NCBI GenBank assembly: GCA_964521255.1
Contig: CAZFRM010000001.1
Span: 372,001-436,000 of the forward strand
Direction of reading: 5' to 3'
DNA from: ZC4RG29 sp964521255
GTDB lineage: Bacteria; Bacteroidota; Bacteroidia; Cytophagales; Cyclobacteriaceae
Length of the DNA: 64,000 bases
How positions within the stretch are numbered: position 1 is the stretch's first letter; every line of letters begins with the position of its first letter. The notes beneath the pieces were generated by a model, which was not told where the DNA came from, searched no databases, and saw nothing but the letters and a program-made list of their open reading frames with translations. Below, piece after piece: positions 25,827-33,941 of the stretch. The translations under genes were made by a program, and so were the position numbers.

Positions 25827-26291
25827 TTATTTAAATGAAATTAGAACAAAAGCCTTTTTAATTTCTGAAAAAGGAATGGTGTCTGTGACTTCTTCTTTTT
25901 TCTTACCTGAACTGATTTGTGTGCTGATAAATATTCCCTCCTCGGTCACCTTCTCCAACAAACCTTCAGTTGTCTTATTCGCTGTTACCACTTTTAATTT
26001 CCTGCCAATATTTTTCTTAAACTGGCGTTGCAACGTCAAAGGATGATCAAGTCCTGGTGAAGAGACCTCAAGAAGATACTGATCTTTGAAAAAATCAGAA
26101 TCATCAAGAGATTTCGATAATTTACGACTCACATCCGCACACTCGTCAATCGTCACACCCTGATCGCCGTCCATAATAATGAGCACTTTTCGAGGTCCTT
26201 TTTTTGAGGACACCAAAACATCCACAATGAAATGACTTTCATCTATCAGGCACGCTGTGGCGAGGTTCTTTATTTCCTCTGCTTGATCCAT
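25827..26291 (-). CDS. rimP: ribosome maturation factor RimP
   Basis: 154 residues from the ATG at 26291; the frame opens 16 codons earlier, inside a leader hairpin, so the later Met is preferred. Typical parts are VTIDECADVSRKLSKSLDD and the YLLEVSSPGLDHPL motif of the N-terminal domain, then an SH3-like C-terminal domain with NKTTEGLLEKVTEEGIFI. RimP helps 30S subunit assembly. First gene of the operon with nusA and infB. Confidence 0.93.
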   Translation of the reverse strand: MDQAEEIKNLATACLIDESHFIVDVLVSSKKGPRKVLIIMDGDQGVTIDECADVSRKLSKSLDDSDFFKDQYLLEVSSPGLDHPLTLQRQFKKNIGRKLKVVTANKTTEGLLEKVTEEGIFISTQISSGKKKEEVTDTIPFSEIKKAFVLISFK

Positions 26292-26310
26292 AAAACTGAT
26301 AAATAAATAA

Positions 26311-26328
26311 GGGGACTTGCTGTCCCCC
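26311..26328 (-). promoter_or_regulatory. leader hairpin upstream of rimP
   Basis: On the minus strand GGGGAC (from 26327) pairs with GTCCCC (to 26311) around a five-base loop. It is followed by TTATTTATTTAT, ending about 20 bases before the rimP ATG and inside the predicted transcript. It could be an attenuator-like or mRNA-stabilising structure for the operon. The T-rich tail is interrupted by A, so it is not a clean terminator. Confidence 0.45.
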
Positions 26329-26355
26329 TCGAAACACATTATTCAGAAACGGGTT

Positions 26356-26385
26356 CAAAAGTAGTTGATTTTTATTTTACGACAA
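26356..26385 (-). promoter_or_regulatory. promoter of the rimP-nusA-infB operon
   Basis: On the minus strand TTG (26385-26383), 19 bases, then TACTTTTG (26363-26356): a full match to the Bacteroidota TTG-N17-23-TAnnTTTG pattern. It lies about 65 bases upstream of the rimP ATG, leaving a leader that contains the hairpin at 26311-26328. Confidence 0.75.
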
Positions 26386-26444
26386 AATATTCTGTTATTT
26401 GGCAGTAGTCAATTTACTTTTTGCCATCGCTATTGGAAGTTTTG

Positions 26445-27461
26445 ATGAGGATTATGAGAGTTTCTTTTCTTTGCTTTTTCTCTTTTTTAATTATTTTTTC
26501 CTGCCAGAAGAGGGGAGATATTAATGAAAAATCCAGTCAGCCAGAGGCTGCTATCTTAGTTAATGTTCCTGCATTTAATGCGGATTCTGCTTATTTCTTT
26601 TTAGAAAAGCAAGTCAATTTCGGCCCCCGAATTCCTAACACCTCAGCCCATCAAAAGGCTGGGGACTACTTTATAAAAACGCTTACTGGTTTTGGAGCAA
26701 TCGTAACAACCCAGGAATTTGAACAAAAGACTTTTGATAACAACATCATACGATTACGTAACATAATAGGGTCATTTTTCCCCGATAGGAAAAAGCGCGT
26801 TTTATTGGCTGCACACTGGGATACGCGGCCTTTTGCAGATAAGGATAAACAGAATCCAAATGCCACTTTTGATGGAGCCAATGATGGGGCAAGCGGCGTG
26901 GCCATTTTGTTAGAGATTGCACGTGTTATAAATACTTCAGCCCAACAACCTGAAATTGGAATAGACATTATTCTTTTTGATGGTGAAGATTGGGGTGAAC
27001 GCGATTACGAAAGATCTCAACCGCCACCAGGTTTGGAGAGTTGGTGGTGTCTCGGCTCGCAATACTGGGCAAAGCATAAGCATAAGCCCAATTACTCCGC
27101 CTACTACGGAATTCTTCTTGATATGGTAGGTGCAAAGAACAGCCAATTTTACCGTGAAGCGCTATCCCTGGCATATGCTCCGAGTGTAGTTGAGAAAGTT
27201 TGGAACACCGCTGAAAGATTGGGGTATTCAGATGTGTTTGTAAAAAGAAATCAAGGAGAAATAACCGATGATCATAAATACGTTACCGAGATTGCTAAAA
27301 TCCCAATGATCGACATTGTAAATTTTGATCCAGCTACACGTTCATTTGGTAAATTTCATCATACAACTGCGGACAATCTTGATTTGATAAGCAAAAAAAC
27401 GCTTGAGGCTGTTGGAACTACACTGCTAAATGTGATCTTTTACGAAGGGAAGTCGGTCTAG
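26445..27461 (+). CDS. M28 family zinc peptidase / glutaminyl cyclase-like lipoprotein
   Basis: 338 residues from the ATG at 26445 (a second ATG at 26454 is equally possible). The N-terminus is a hydrophobic signal ending in IFSC, a lipobox. The M28 fold is shown by RVLLAAHWDTRPFAD (first zinc His/Asp), FDGANDGASGVAILLE (bridging Asp), IILFDGEDWGE (catalytic/ligand Glu) and a late FHHTTADNL with the last His. The spacing and the ANDGASG motif are those of glutaminyl-peptide cyclotransferases as well as aminopeptidases; the sequence does not settle which. It acts in the envelope. Divergent from rimP, convergent with rmlB. Confidence 0.87.
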   Translation: MRIMRVSFLCFFSFLIIFSCQKRGDINEKSSQPEAAILVNVPAFNADSAYFFLEKQVNFGPRIPNTSAHQKAGDYFIKTLTGFGAIVTTQEFEQKTFDNNIIRLRNIIGSFFPDRKKRVLLAAHWDTRPFADKDKQNPNATFDGANDGASGVAILLEIARVINTSAQQPEIGIDIILFDGEDWGERDYERSQPPPGLESWWCLGSQYWAKHKHKPNYSAYYGILLDMVGAKNSQFYREALSLAYAPSVVEKVWNTAERLGYSDVFVKRNQGEITDDHKYVTEIAKIPMIDIVNFDPATRSFGKFHHTTADNLDLISKKTLEAVGTTLLNVIFYEGKSV

Positions 27462-27472
27462 AATTATTTAAA

Positions 27473-28528
27473 TCATCGCCCTGAATACATGTTTGCATAA
27501 TACTTTAAGTACTCTCCTGACGTGACGCGGTTCAACCAATCACGATTTGATAAATACCAATCCACAGTTTTCTCAAGACCTTTATCAAAAGGTGTTTCAG
27601 GACGCCAACCAACTTCACTGATTACCTTTGATGCATCAATTGCGTAACGCAAGTCATGACCCAGGCGGTCCTTTACAAAGGTTATTAATTTTGCTGCATC
27701 ACCTTCTTCACGATTTAGTTTTTGATCTGTGATGTGACACAACAGATTAATCAAATCGAGATTTCGCCACTCATTATTTCCACCAATATTGTAAGTTTCT
27801 CCAGGTTTGCCCTTATGAAAAATCGCATCAATGGCGCTGGCGTGATCTTCTACATAAAGCCAATCGCGAATATTTTCACCTTGACCATAAACCGGAAGTG
27901 GTTTACGGTTGAGAATATTATTAATCGCAAGTGGAATTAATTTTTCAGGAAATTGAAACGGCCCATAATTATTCGAGCAACGGCTTATTAATACGGGAAG
28001 TCCAAAGCTATTATGAAATGATTTCACAAAATGATCACTGCTTGCTTTGGAGGCCGAGTACGGTGAACGAGGGTCGATAGGTGTGGTTTCTGTAAAGTAA
28101 GATCCATTCTCGGCTGACCCATAAACCTCATCTGTGGAAATATGATAAAAAACTTTCCCTTCATATTTTCCATCCCATGCGGCCTGCGCAGCACTTAATA
28201 AATTAATAGTGCCTATCACATTTGTCTGGGCAAACTCCGCAGGATTATATAATGATCTGTCTACATGAGATTCTGCAGCAAGATGGATTACACTATCTAC
28301 ATCGTACTTCTTAAAAATGGCATACACATTCTCAATGTCAAGAATGTCACCCTTTTCAAAATGGTAATTTTTTTTCTTCTCTACATCCTTAAGATTTTCC
28401 AGATTACCGGCATACGTCAACTTATCAAAATTGACGATAGTGTAATTCGGATATTTGTTAACAAACAGTCGAACGACATGAGACCCGATAAACCCCGCCC
28501 CACCGGTTATAATTATACTTTTGTGCAC
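27473..28528 (-). CDS. rmlB: dTDP-glucose 4,6-dehydratase
   Basis: 351 residues from a GTG at 28528. An extended SDR enzyme: TGGAGFIGSHV at the N-terminus binds NAD. HLAAESHVDRS and STDEVYGS are the RmlB-specific segments. YSASKASSDHFV provides the catalytic Tyr and Lys, and SRCSNNYGPFQFPEKLIPL is the sugar-binding part. It converts dTDP-glucose to the 4-keto-6-deoxy sugar, the precursor of rhamnose and other deoxysugars. The partners rmlA, C and D are not in the window. It follows the UDP-glucuronate decarboxylase gene by 14 bases, so it is the last gene of a nucleotide-sugar operon. Confidence 0.93.
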   Translation of the reverse strand: MHKSIIITGGAGFIGSHVVRLFVNKYPNYTIVNFDKLTYAGNLENLKDVEKKKNYHFEKGDILDIENVYAIFKKYDVDSVIHLAAESHVDRSLYNPAEFAQTNVIGTINLLSAAQAAWDGKYEGKVFYHISTDEVYGSAENGSYFTETTPIDPRSPYSASKASSDHFVKSFHNSFGLPVLISRCSNNYGPFQFPEKLIPLAINNILNRKPLPVYGQGENIRDWLYVEDHASAIDAIFHKGKPGETYNIGGNNEWRNLDLINLLCHITDQKLNREEGDAAKLITFVKDRLGHDLRYAIDASKVISEVGWRPETPFDKGLEKTVDWYLSNRDWLNRVTSGEYLKYYANMYSGR

Positions 28529-28542
28529 AGCAGCTTCTTTAC

Positions 28543-29535
28543 TTAACGAATATAGCTATCAAAATTCTTATGATCGCGCTGGTAGAGAACTTCCGTTGGT
28601 AAAGATTTGAAATATTCATAGGTGATTTTTAATCCTTCTGCTCTCGAGACCTTAGCATCCCACCCCAGGATATTTTTCGCCTTTGTTGTGTTAGGCTGTC
28701 GTTGCTTGGGATCATCCTGCGGTAGTGGTTTATAGATTACTTTCTGTTGCGTGCCCGTTAATTTTACAATCTCTTCAGCAAAATCTTTAATAGTGATTTC
28801 GTCAGAATTGCCAATGTTTACAGGATTTGCGTAATCTGACATTAACAACCTGTAAATACCTTCAACCTGATCATCGATATAACAGAATGAACGCGTTTGA
28901 GAACCATCACCAAATACAGTCAAGTCCTCACCTCGTAAAGCTTGTCCGATAAATGCCGGTAAAACTCTGCCATCGTTCAGGCGCATACGGGGGCCGTAGG
29001 TATTAAATATTCTCACTATGCGCGTTTCTACTTTATGGTATGTATGATAAGCCATAGTAATGGCTTCCTGAAATCGCTTCGCTTCGTCATAAACACCTCG
29101 CGGACCAATAGGATTAACGTTTCCGTAATACTCCTCCGTTTGAGGGTGCACAAGAGGGTCGCCGTATACTTCTGATGTAGAAGCTACCAATATGCGGGCA
29201 TTTTTTGATCGCGCAAGGCCGAGCAGATTATGTGTACCTAACGAACCTACTTTTAAAGTCTGTATAGGAATTTTTAAATAATCTATTGGACTGGCGGGAG
29301 AAGCAAAATGTAAAATATATTTCAACTCACCCGGTACATGGACGAATTTTGAAACATCATGATGATAAAATTCAAAGTCAGGGTTTTTAAAAAGATGTTC
29401 AATATTACGCAAGTCACCAGTGATAAGATTATCCATGGCGATTACATGAAAACCTTCTTTCAGAAACCGATCACAAAGATGAGAGCCAATAAAGCCAGCA
29501 CCACCTGTTATTAAAATTCTTTCTTTACTTGCCAT
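28543..29535 (-). CDS. UDP-glucuronate decarboxylase (UDP-xylose synthase)
   Basis: 330 residues, extended SDR family. ITGGAGFIGSHLCDRFL binds NAD. HFASPASPIDYLKIP and the STSEVYGDP motif are hallmarks of UDP-xylose synthases. YDEAKRFQEAITMAY holds the catalytic Tyr and Lys, and RIFNTYGPRMRLNDGRV follows. It turns UDP-glucuronate into UDP-xylose. The upstream ugd gene makes its substrate, and their ends overlap by 11 bases, which argues for translational coupling. Assignment is strong. Confidence 0.92.
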   Translation of the reverse strand: MASKERILITGGAGFIGSHLCDRFLKEGFHVIAMDNLITGDLRNIEHLFKNPDFEFYHHDVSKFVHVPGELKYILHFASPASPIDYLKIPIQTLKVGSLGTHNLLGLARSKNARILVASTSEVYGDPLVHPQTEEYYGNVNPIGPRGVYDEAKRFQEAITMAYHTYHKVETRIVRIFNTYGPRMRLNDGRVLPAFIGQALRGEDLTVFGDGSQTRSFCYIDDQVEGIYRLLMSDYANPVNIGNSDEITIKDFAEEIVKLTGTQQKVIYKPLPQDDPKQRQPNTTKAKNILGWDAKVSRAEGLKITYEYFKSLPTEVLYQRDHKNFDSYIR

Positions 29536-30841
29536 TGACTGCCTCCCTTCCTATACTATAATAAGTGTATCCCAGGTCTTTCATAGTTTGCAATTCATAT
29601 AAATTACGACCATCAAAAATAACTTTACTTTTCAATAAGGCAGACAATTTGTCAAAATCCGGTGTCCTGAATTCTGGCCATTCCGTTGCAATAAATATTG
29701 CATCAGCATTTTCCGCAGCTTCATAAAGAGTATCTGTATATTGAATTTTGTCGCCGAAAATTCTCTTTACATTTTCTGCACCTTCGGGGTCATGCGCTTT
29801 GACAATAGCCCCCGCTTCCAAAAATTCTTCTATATTATAGAGGGCGGGTGCTTCTCGTATGTCATCGGTATGGGGTTTAAAAGACAATCCCCACACCGCT
29901 ATGGTTTTACCTTTCAAATCTCCTCCAAAATATTTTTTTATTCCCGGTATTAGCTTCGTTTTTTGTGAGTGGTTGACATCCATTACAGCTTTTAACATTT
30001 TGAAATCATACTTAGCGTCTTCTGACGATTTTGCCAGGGCTTGAACATCTTTTGGAAAACAGCTCCCACCGTAGCCTATTCCAGCAAACAAAAATCGCTT
30101 GCCAATTCTGCTGTCGGTGCCGATTCCTTTACGAACAGCATCTACATCGGCGCCAAGTAATTCGCATAGATTCGCTATTTCATTCATGAAAGTAATTTTC
30201 GCGGCCAGGAAAGAGTTTGCTGCGTATTTTGTTAATTCCGCAGAGCGTTCGTCCATGAAAATTATTGGATTACCCTGCCGAACAAAGGGTGCATACAAAG
30301 CTTCTGTTATTTTTTTTGCTCTTTCAGAAGATGTACCAATAACCACTCTGTCTGGTTTCATGAAATCTTCAACGGCAACCCCTTCTCTTAAGAATTCCGG
30401 ATTAGATATAACATCAAACTCAACTTTAGAGTTGGCAGCAACTTTGGCTCTTACCTTTTCAGCCGTACCTACAGGAACCGTACTTTTATCCACTAGTACT
30501 GTATATTCCTTAAGAAGCGGTCCTAGATCTTCTGCTACTTTCAATACATATTTTAAGTCTGCCGAGCCATCCTCGCCAGGAGGTGTGGGTAAGGCAAGGA
30601 ATATCATTTTAGACCCTTCAATACCTTCTTTAAGGTTGGTTGTAAAGGATAATCTTCCCTGCTTAATGTTTCGCTCGAAAAGCTGTTCGAGTCCCGGTTC
30701 ATAAATCGTTATTTGTCCATTTTGAAGCTTTTCGATTTTTTCTCTGTCAATATCAATGCAGGTGACATCATTTCCTGTTTCAGCGAAACATGTTCCGGTT
30801 ACAAGTCCTACGTAACCAGTTCCAACTACAGCTATTTTCAT
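29525..30841 (-). CDS. ugd: UDP-glucose 6-dehydrogenase
   Basis: 438 residues, the length of the bacterial enzymes. GTGYVGLVTGTCFAETG is the NAD loop and KSTVPVGTA the conserved middle segment. NPEFLREGVAVEDFMKPDRVVIG precedes the active site GYGGSCFPKDVQAL with its catalytic Cys, and the C-terminal domain has WGLSFKPHTDDIREAP. It oxidises UDP-glucose to UDP-glucuronate, feeding the next gene. First gene of the ugd-uxs-rmlB operon, for capsule or exopolysaccharide precursors. The start ATG is at 30841. Confidence 0.95.
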   Translation of the reverse strand: MKIAVVGTGYVGLVTGTCFAETGNDVTCIDIDREKIEKLQNGQITIYEPGLEQLFERNIKQGRLSFTTNLKEGIEGSKMIFLALPTPPGEDGSADLKYVLKVAEDLGPLLKEYTVLVDKSTVPVGTAEKVRAKVAANSKVEFDVISNPEFLREGVAVEDFMKPDRVVIGTSSERAKKITEALYAPFVRQGNPIIFMDERSAELTKYAANSFLAAKITFMNEIANLCELLGADVDAVRKGIGTDSRIGKRFLFAGIGYGGSCFPKDVQALAKSSEDAKYDFKMLKAVMDVNHSQKTKLIPGIKKYFGGDLKGKTIAVWGLSFKPHTDDIREAPALYNIEEFLEAGAIVKAHDPEGAENVKRIFGDKIQYTDTLYEAAENADAIFIATEWPEFRTPDFDKLSALLKSKVIFDGRNLYELQTMKDLGYTYYSIGREAVNGK

Positions 30842-31023
30842 AAATTTTTAGAGTTTTTATCTTATATAATCGCCAAAATAAATCTTTTGCATTCATAATA
30901 TTCATGATCAGTTTCCTGAACTGAAGCAATCTTTGTCATGGTAGGAGCCTAACACTCGTTTGTGTTAGTCATTCATTTCATCTACTTTTAAACTCCAACC
31001 TGATTAAATTAAGAAGGACAGAA

Positions 31024-32184
31024 ATGGGGAAAACATTATCGAAATCAAGTTTTGAGAGTGGTGAGAGTCAGGAAATGATTTCTCAAATGGTTCGGGATTT
31101 TGCCAAAAGAGAAATTACCCCGTTTATGATGGAGTGGGATGAAAATCAGATTTTTCCAGAGGATTTGTTTCATAAAATGGGTGAGCTTGGACTAATGGGA
31201 GTGCTGGTTCCTCAGGAATTTGCCGGGTCCGGCTTCGGTTACAATGAATATGTAACAGCAATAATCGAAATCTCAAAAGTTGATGGCTCAATTGGTCTTT
31301 CCCTGGCAGCTCACAATTCTCTCTGTACAAATCACATTTTAACATTCGCCAACGAAGAACAAAAGGGGAAGTATTTACCAAATCTTGCCACTGGAAAGTG
31401 GATTGGTGCGTGGGGCCTCACCGAGCCTAATACCGGCTCAGATGCTGCTAATATGAGAACCATTGCCATAAAAAATGGCGATCACTATGTTCTTAATGGC
31501 TCCAAGAACTTCATTACTCATGGAAAGTCTGGCAATCTTGCTGTCGTTATAGCAAGGACGGGCGAAAAAGGTGATCCGCACGGCATGAGTGCGTTTGTAA
31601 TTGAAAAGGGAACGCCAGGTTTTTCGGCAGGCAAAAAGGAAAATAAACTTGGTATGCGAGCTTCCGAGACGACCGAATTGATCTTTCAGGACTGCCGCAT
31701 TCATAAATCTCAGATGCTGGGAAATGAAGGTGATGGATTTATCCAGTCCCTGAAAATACTTGATGGCGGAAGGATTTCTATTGCAGCCCTAAGTCTGGGC
31801 ATCGCTATAGGAGCATTTGAAGCAGCTTTGAAATATTCAAAGGAACGTCATCAGTTTAACAGGCCAATTTCAGAGTTTCAAGGCATATCATTTAAACTGG
31901 CTGATATGGCTACTAAAATAGAAGCTGCAAAACTTCTCACATTTCGCGCAGCAGATCTAAAAAACAGAGGACTTCCCGTAACAAAAGAATCGGCAATGGC
32001 AAAATTATATGCCTCGGAAGCTGCCGTAAGCATAGCGAATGACTGTGTCCAGATTTTTGGAGGTTATGGATATACAAAAGATTTCCCGGCAGAAAAATAT
32101 TATAGGGATGCCAAACTTTGCACAATTGGCGAAGGGACCTCAGAGATTCAGAAAGTGGTTATATCAAGAACTCTTTTAAAATAG
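31024..32184 (+). CDS. acyl-CoA dehydrogenase, short-chain/butyryl type
   Basis: 386 residues, the standard family length. GVLVPQEFAGSGFGYNEY, WGLTEPNTGSDAANM and KNFITHGKSGNLAVV form the FAD and acyl-CoA pocket. The C-terminus has FGGYGYTKDFPAEKYYRDAKLCTIGEGTSEIQ, whose Glu before GTSEIQ is the usual catalytic base. The residues match short- or branched-chain dehydrogenases of beta-oxidation better than the first acyl-CoA dehydrogenase of this window. It passes electrons to ETF. It ends about 55 bases before the rpsU start, but rpsU has its own promoter. Confidence 0.92.
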   Translation: MGKTLSKSSFESGESQEMISQMVRDFAKREITPFMMEWDENQIFPEDLFHKMGELGLMGVLVPQEFAGSGFGYNEYVTAIIEISKVDGSIGLSLAAHNSLCTNHILTFANEEQKGKYLPNLATGKWIGAWGLTEPNTGSDAANMRTIAIKNGDHYVLNGSKNFITHGKSGNLAVVIARTGEKGDPHGMSAFVIEKGTPGFSAGKKENKLGMRASETTELIFQDCRIHKSQMLGNEGDGFIQSLKILDGGRISIAALSLGIAIGAFEAALKYSKERHQFNRPISEFQGISFKLADMATKIEAAKLLTFRAADLKNRGLPVTKESAMAKLYASEAAVSIANDCVQIFGGYGYTKDFPAEKYYRDAKLCTIGEGTSEIQKVVISRTLLK

Positions 32185-32188
32185 GCAT

Positions 32189-32220
32189 TTGCAGATTTAT
32201 ACCAATATTCGCTATATTTG
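32189..32220 (+). promoter_or_regulatory. rpsU promoter
   Basis: TTG (32189-32191), 21 bases, then TATATTTG (32213-32220): a full match to the Bacteroidota promoter pattern, 19 bases upstream of the rpsU ATG. Confidence 0.8.
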
Positions 32221-32239
32221 CAGCCCTAATTGAGAATTC

Positions 32240-32434
32240 ATGATTATAGTAAACATCAAAGAAAACGAGTCGATTGACAAAGCTCTGAAACGTTTTAAAA
32301 AGAAGTTCGAAAAAACAGGTGTACTAAAGGAACTTCGTGCAAGGACATCTTATGAAAAACCATCTGTAAGACGCCGCAACGAGATTATTCGCGCAGTTTA
32401 TCGTGAGCAACAAAAGCTCAACGAAATAGTTTAA
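32240..32434 (+). CDS. rpsU: 30S ribosomal protein bS21
   Basis: 64 residues, basic, with the family pattern VNIKENESIDKALKRFKKKFEKTGVLKELR and KPSVRRRNEI. bS21 is a late-binding 30S protein near the mRNA exit side. It has a strong own promoter and a strong terminator directly behind, so it is probably a single-gene transcript. rpsU followed by xerC and hpf is a conserved Bacteroidota order. Confidence 0.96.
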   Translation: MIIVNIKENESIDKALKRFKKKFEKTGVLKELRARTSYEKPSVRRRNEIIRAVYREQQKLNEIV

Positions 32435-32501
32435 GCCTTCTAAATAATAGAAATAAACTTAGTGTGACCAGGAGATTCTCTTGTGCACATTTTATCAACA
32501 T

Positions 32502-32538
32502 ATCCCCATCAAGCCTTTCTTGATGGGGATTATTTTTT
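32502..32538 (+). terminator. rpsU intrinsic terminator
   Basis: ATCCCCATCAAG (32502-32513) and CTTGATGGGGAT (32519-32530) form a perfect 12-bp stem with a five-base loop, followed by TATTTTTTTA. One of the strongest terminators in the window. Confidence 0.95.
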
Positions 32539-32577
32539 TACATTGCTAGGGTACGTTGGATGGGCAAGGTGCATAGC

Positions 32578-33459
32578 ATGGTAGAATCTTTTTTGAAATA
32601 CCTCCAATTTGAAAAACGTGTTAGTGTTCACACGTTGCTGGCCTATCAAAATGACCTTGAACAATTTCAAAATTTCCTCACACAAACGTTTCCTGAAGAA
32701 AAGATTGAATCCACGAGCTATGGAGTAATCAGGGCATGGATTGTAAGTCTTACTGAAGCTGGCCTTGAATCTCAATCTATAAACAGAAAAATTGCCTGCC
32801 TTAGAAGTTTCTATAAATTTTTGATGAAACAGGAAGTTGTAAGTAAAGACCCTATGTTGAAAATACGGGTGCTTAAAAGCAAGAAAAAACTACCCAGCTT
32901 TGTTAAGGAAGGAGATATGGTCAGACTTCTTGACACCGTAAGCTTTGAAGATTCTTTTGAAGGATGGCGCGATAAACTTATCCTTGAATTATTCTATTCA
33001 ACAGGAATTCGACTTTCCGAACTTATTCAATTAAGAGAATCACAGGTTGATCTTAAAAACTTCACCATAAAAGTTCTTGGAAAAAGAAACAAGCAAAGAA
33101 TAATCCCTTTCCCATCCGGTCTCGTTACTATAATAAATACGTATAGACAATGGAGGGATAAGGAAGTCGTGATAACAAAGCCCGAATATTTATTTGTAAC
33201 CGACAAAGGAGTTCAATGCTATCCTGTGATGGTTTATCGTGTTGTGAAAAAATATTTAGATGAGTATACAACATCAGAAAAACGAAGCCCCCATGTTTTA
33301 AGACATTCCTATGCAACACACCTCTTAAACAAAGGAGCTGAAATCAATGCTGTAAAAGATCTATTAGGTCACAGCAGCCTGGCAGCCACACAAGTTTACA
33401 CACACAATTCCATGGAAAAAATTAAGAAGGCCTTTGATAAAGCACACCCAAAGGCTTAA
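32578..33459 (+). CDS. xerC: tyrosine recombinase XerC/XerD type
   Basis: 293 residues from the second in-frame ATG at 32578, preferred because family members start close to FLKYLQFEKRVS. The N-terminal SAM-like core-binding domain spans about residues 1-85. The catalytic domain carries the Arg in STGIRLSELIQL, HVLRHSYATHLLNKG with the His-x-x-Arg pair, then LLGHSSLAATQVYTH with the second His and nucleophile Tyr. Length and the position between rpsU and hpf mark it as the chromosomal dimer-resolution recombinase rather than a phage integrase. Confidence 0.93.
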   Translation: MVESFLKYLQFEKRVSVHTLLAYQNDLEQFQNFLTQTFPEEKIESTSYGVIRAWIVSLTEAGLESQSINRKIACLRSFYKFLMKQEVVSKDPMLKIRVLKSKKKLPSFVKEGDMVRLLDTVSFEDSFEGWRDKLILELFYSTGIRLSELIQLRESQVDLKNFTIKVLGKRNKQRIIPFPSGLVTIINTYRQWRDKEVVITKPEYLFVTDKGVQCYPVMVYRVVKKYLDEYTTSEKRSPHVLRHSYATHLLNKGAEINAVKDLLGHSSLAATQVYTHNSMEKIKKAFDKAHPKA

Positions 33460-33576
33460 AATAAAGTATAGACTTAAACTAAAAGAAAACTATGTAATGA
33501 TTCAGCAAGAGACCTTACCGACGGGTCGAAATAATAAGGCGGCTGGTTTTATGTTTCACACTAATTTTTTACAACT

Positions 33577-33879
33577 ATGAAGTTACAAGTTCATTCCATC
33601 CATTTTGATGCAGACAGAAAGCTGATCGATTTCATTCAAAAAAAAGTGGATAAGCTGGAGACGTTTTATGATCGCTTAGTGGATGGCGAAGTTTTTTTAC
33701 GACTTAACAACGAAGGAATTGAAAATAAAACCGTTGAGATAAAGTTGAAGGTGCCTGGCTCACAATTATTTGCTACTGAAAAAGCCCGGACATTTGAAGC
33801 TGCTACTGATTTAGCTACATCAGCCTTAAGAATGCAATTGAAAAAGTTCAAAACCAAAATTAAGAGTGGTCGCGTTTAG
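33577..33879 (+). CDS. hpf: ribosome hibernation-promoting factor, short form
   Basis: 100 residues of the HPF/RaiA fold: KLQVHSIHFDADRKLIDFIQKKVDKL, then DGEVFLRLNN and TVEIKLKVPGSQLFATEKARTFEAATDLATSAL, ending in a basic KKFKTKIKSGRV. It lacks the long C-terminal dimerisation domain, so it is a short form. It binds the 30S decoding region in stationary phase and silences ribosomes. A bidirectional terminator closes it, so the tuf-secE-nusG genes that often follow in this phylum are not here. Confidence 0.93.
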   Translation: MKLQVHSIHFDADRKLIDFIQKKVDKLETFYDRLVDGEVFLRLNNEGIENKTVEIKLKVPGSQLFATEKARTFEAATDLATSALRMQLKKFKTKIKSGRV

Positions 33880-33904
33880 TTAAGCGGTGAACTGTTAATC
33901 ATTA

Positions 33905-33941
33905 AAAATCTGCTCAGCTTAGGTTGAGCAGATTTTTTATT
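33905..33941. terminator. bidirectional terminator between hpf and amidohydrolase genes
   Basis: AAAATCTGCTCA (33905-33916) and TGAGCAGATTTT (33925-33936) form a perfect 12-bp stem around an eight-base loop. T-runs lie on both sides (TTTTTTATTTT on plus, and TTTTT on minus from 33908-33904). The amidohydrolase stop codon abuts it at 33937, so it serves both convergent genes. Confidence 0.9.

Noticed and set aside
30099..30704. 201-residue plus-strand ORF opposite ugd
   Set aside because: It is antisense to a clear UDP-glucose dehydrogenase gene, low-complexity in Ser and Thr, and matches no family.
32578..33459. Tyrosine recombinase as a sign of a prophage or integrative element
   Set aside because: It sits in the conserved rpsU-xerC-hpf order, without attachment sites or phage genes.
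33460..33576. tRNA gene between xerC and hpf
   Set aside because: No T-loop GGTTCGAATCC-like sequence or cloverleaf arms could be found, nor elsewhere in the window.
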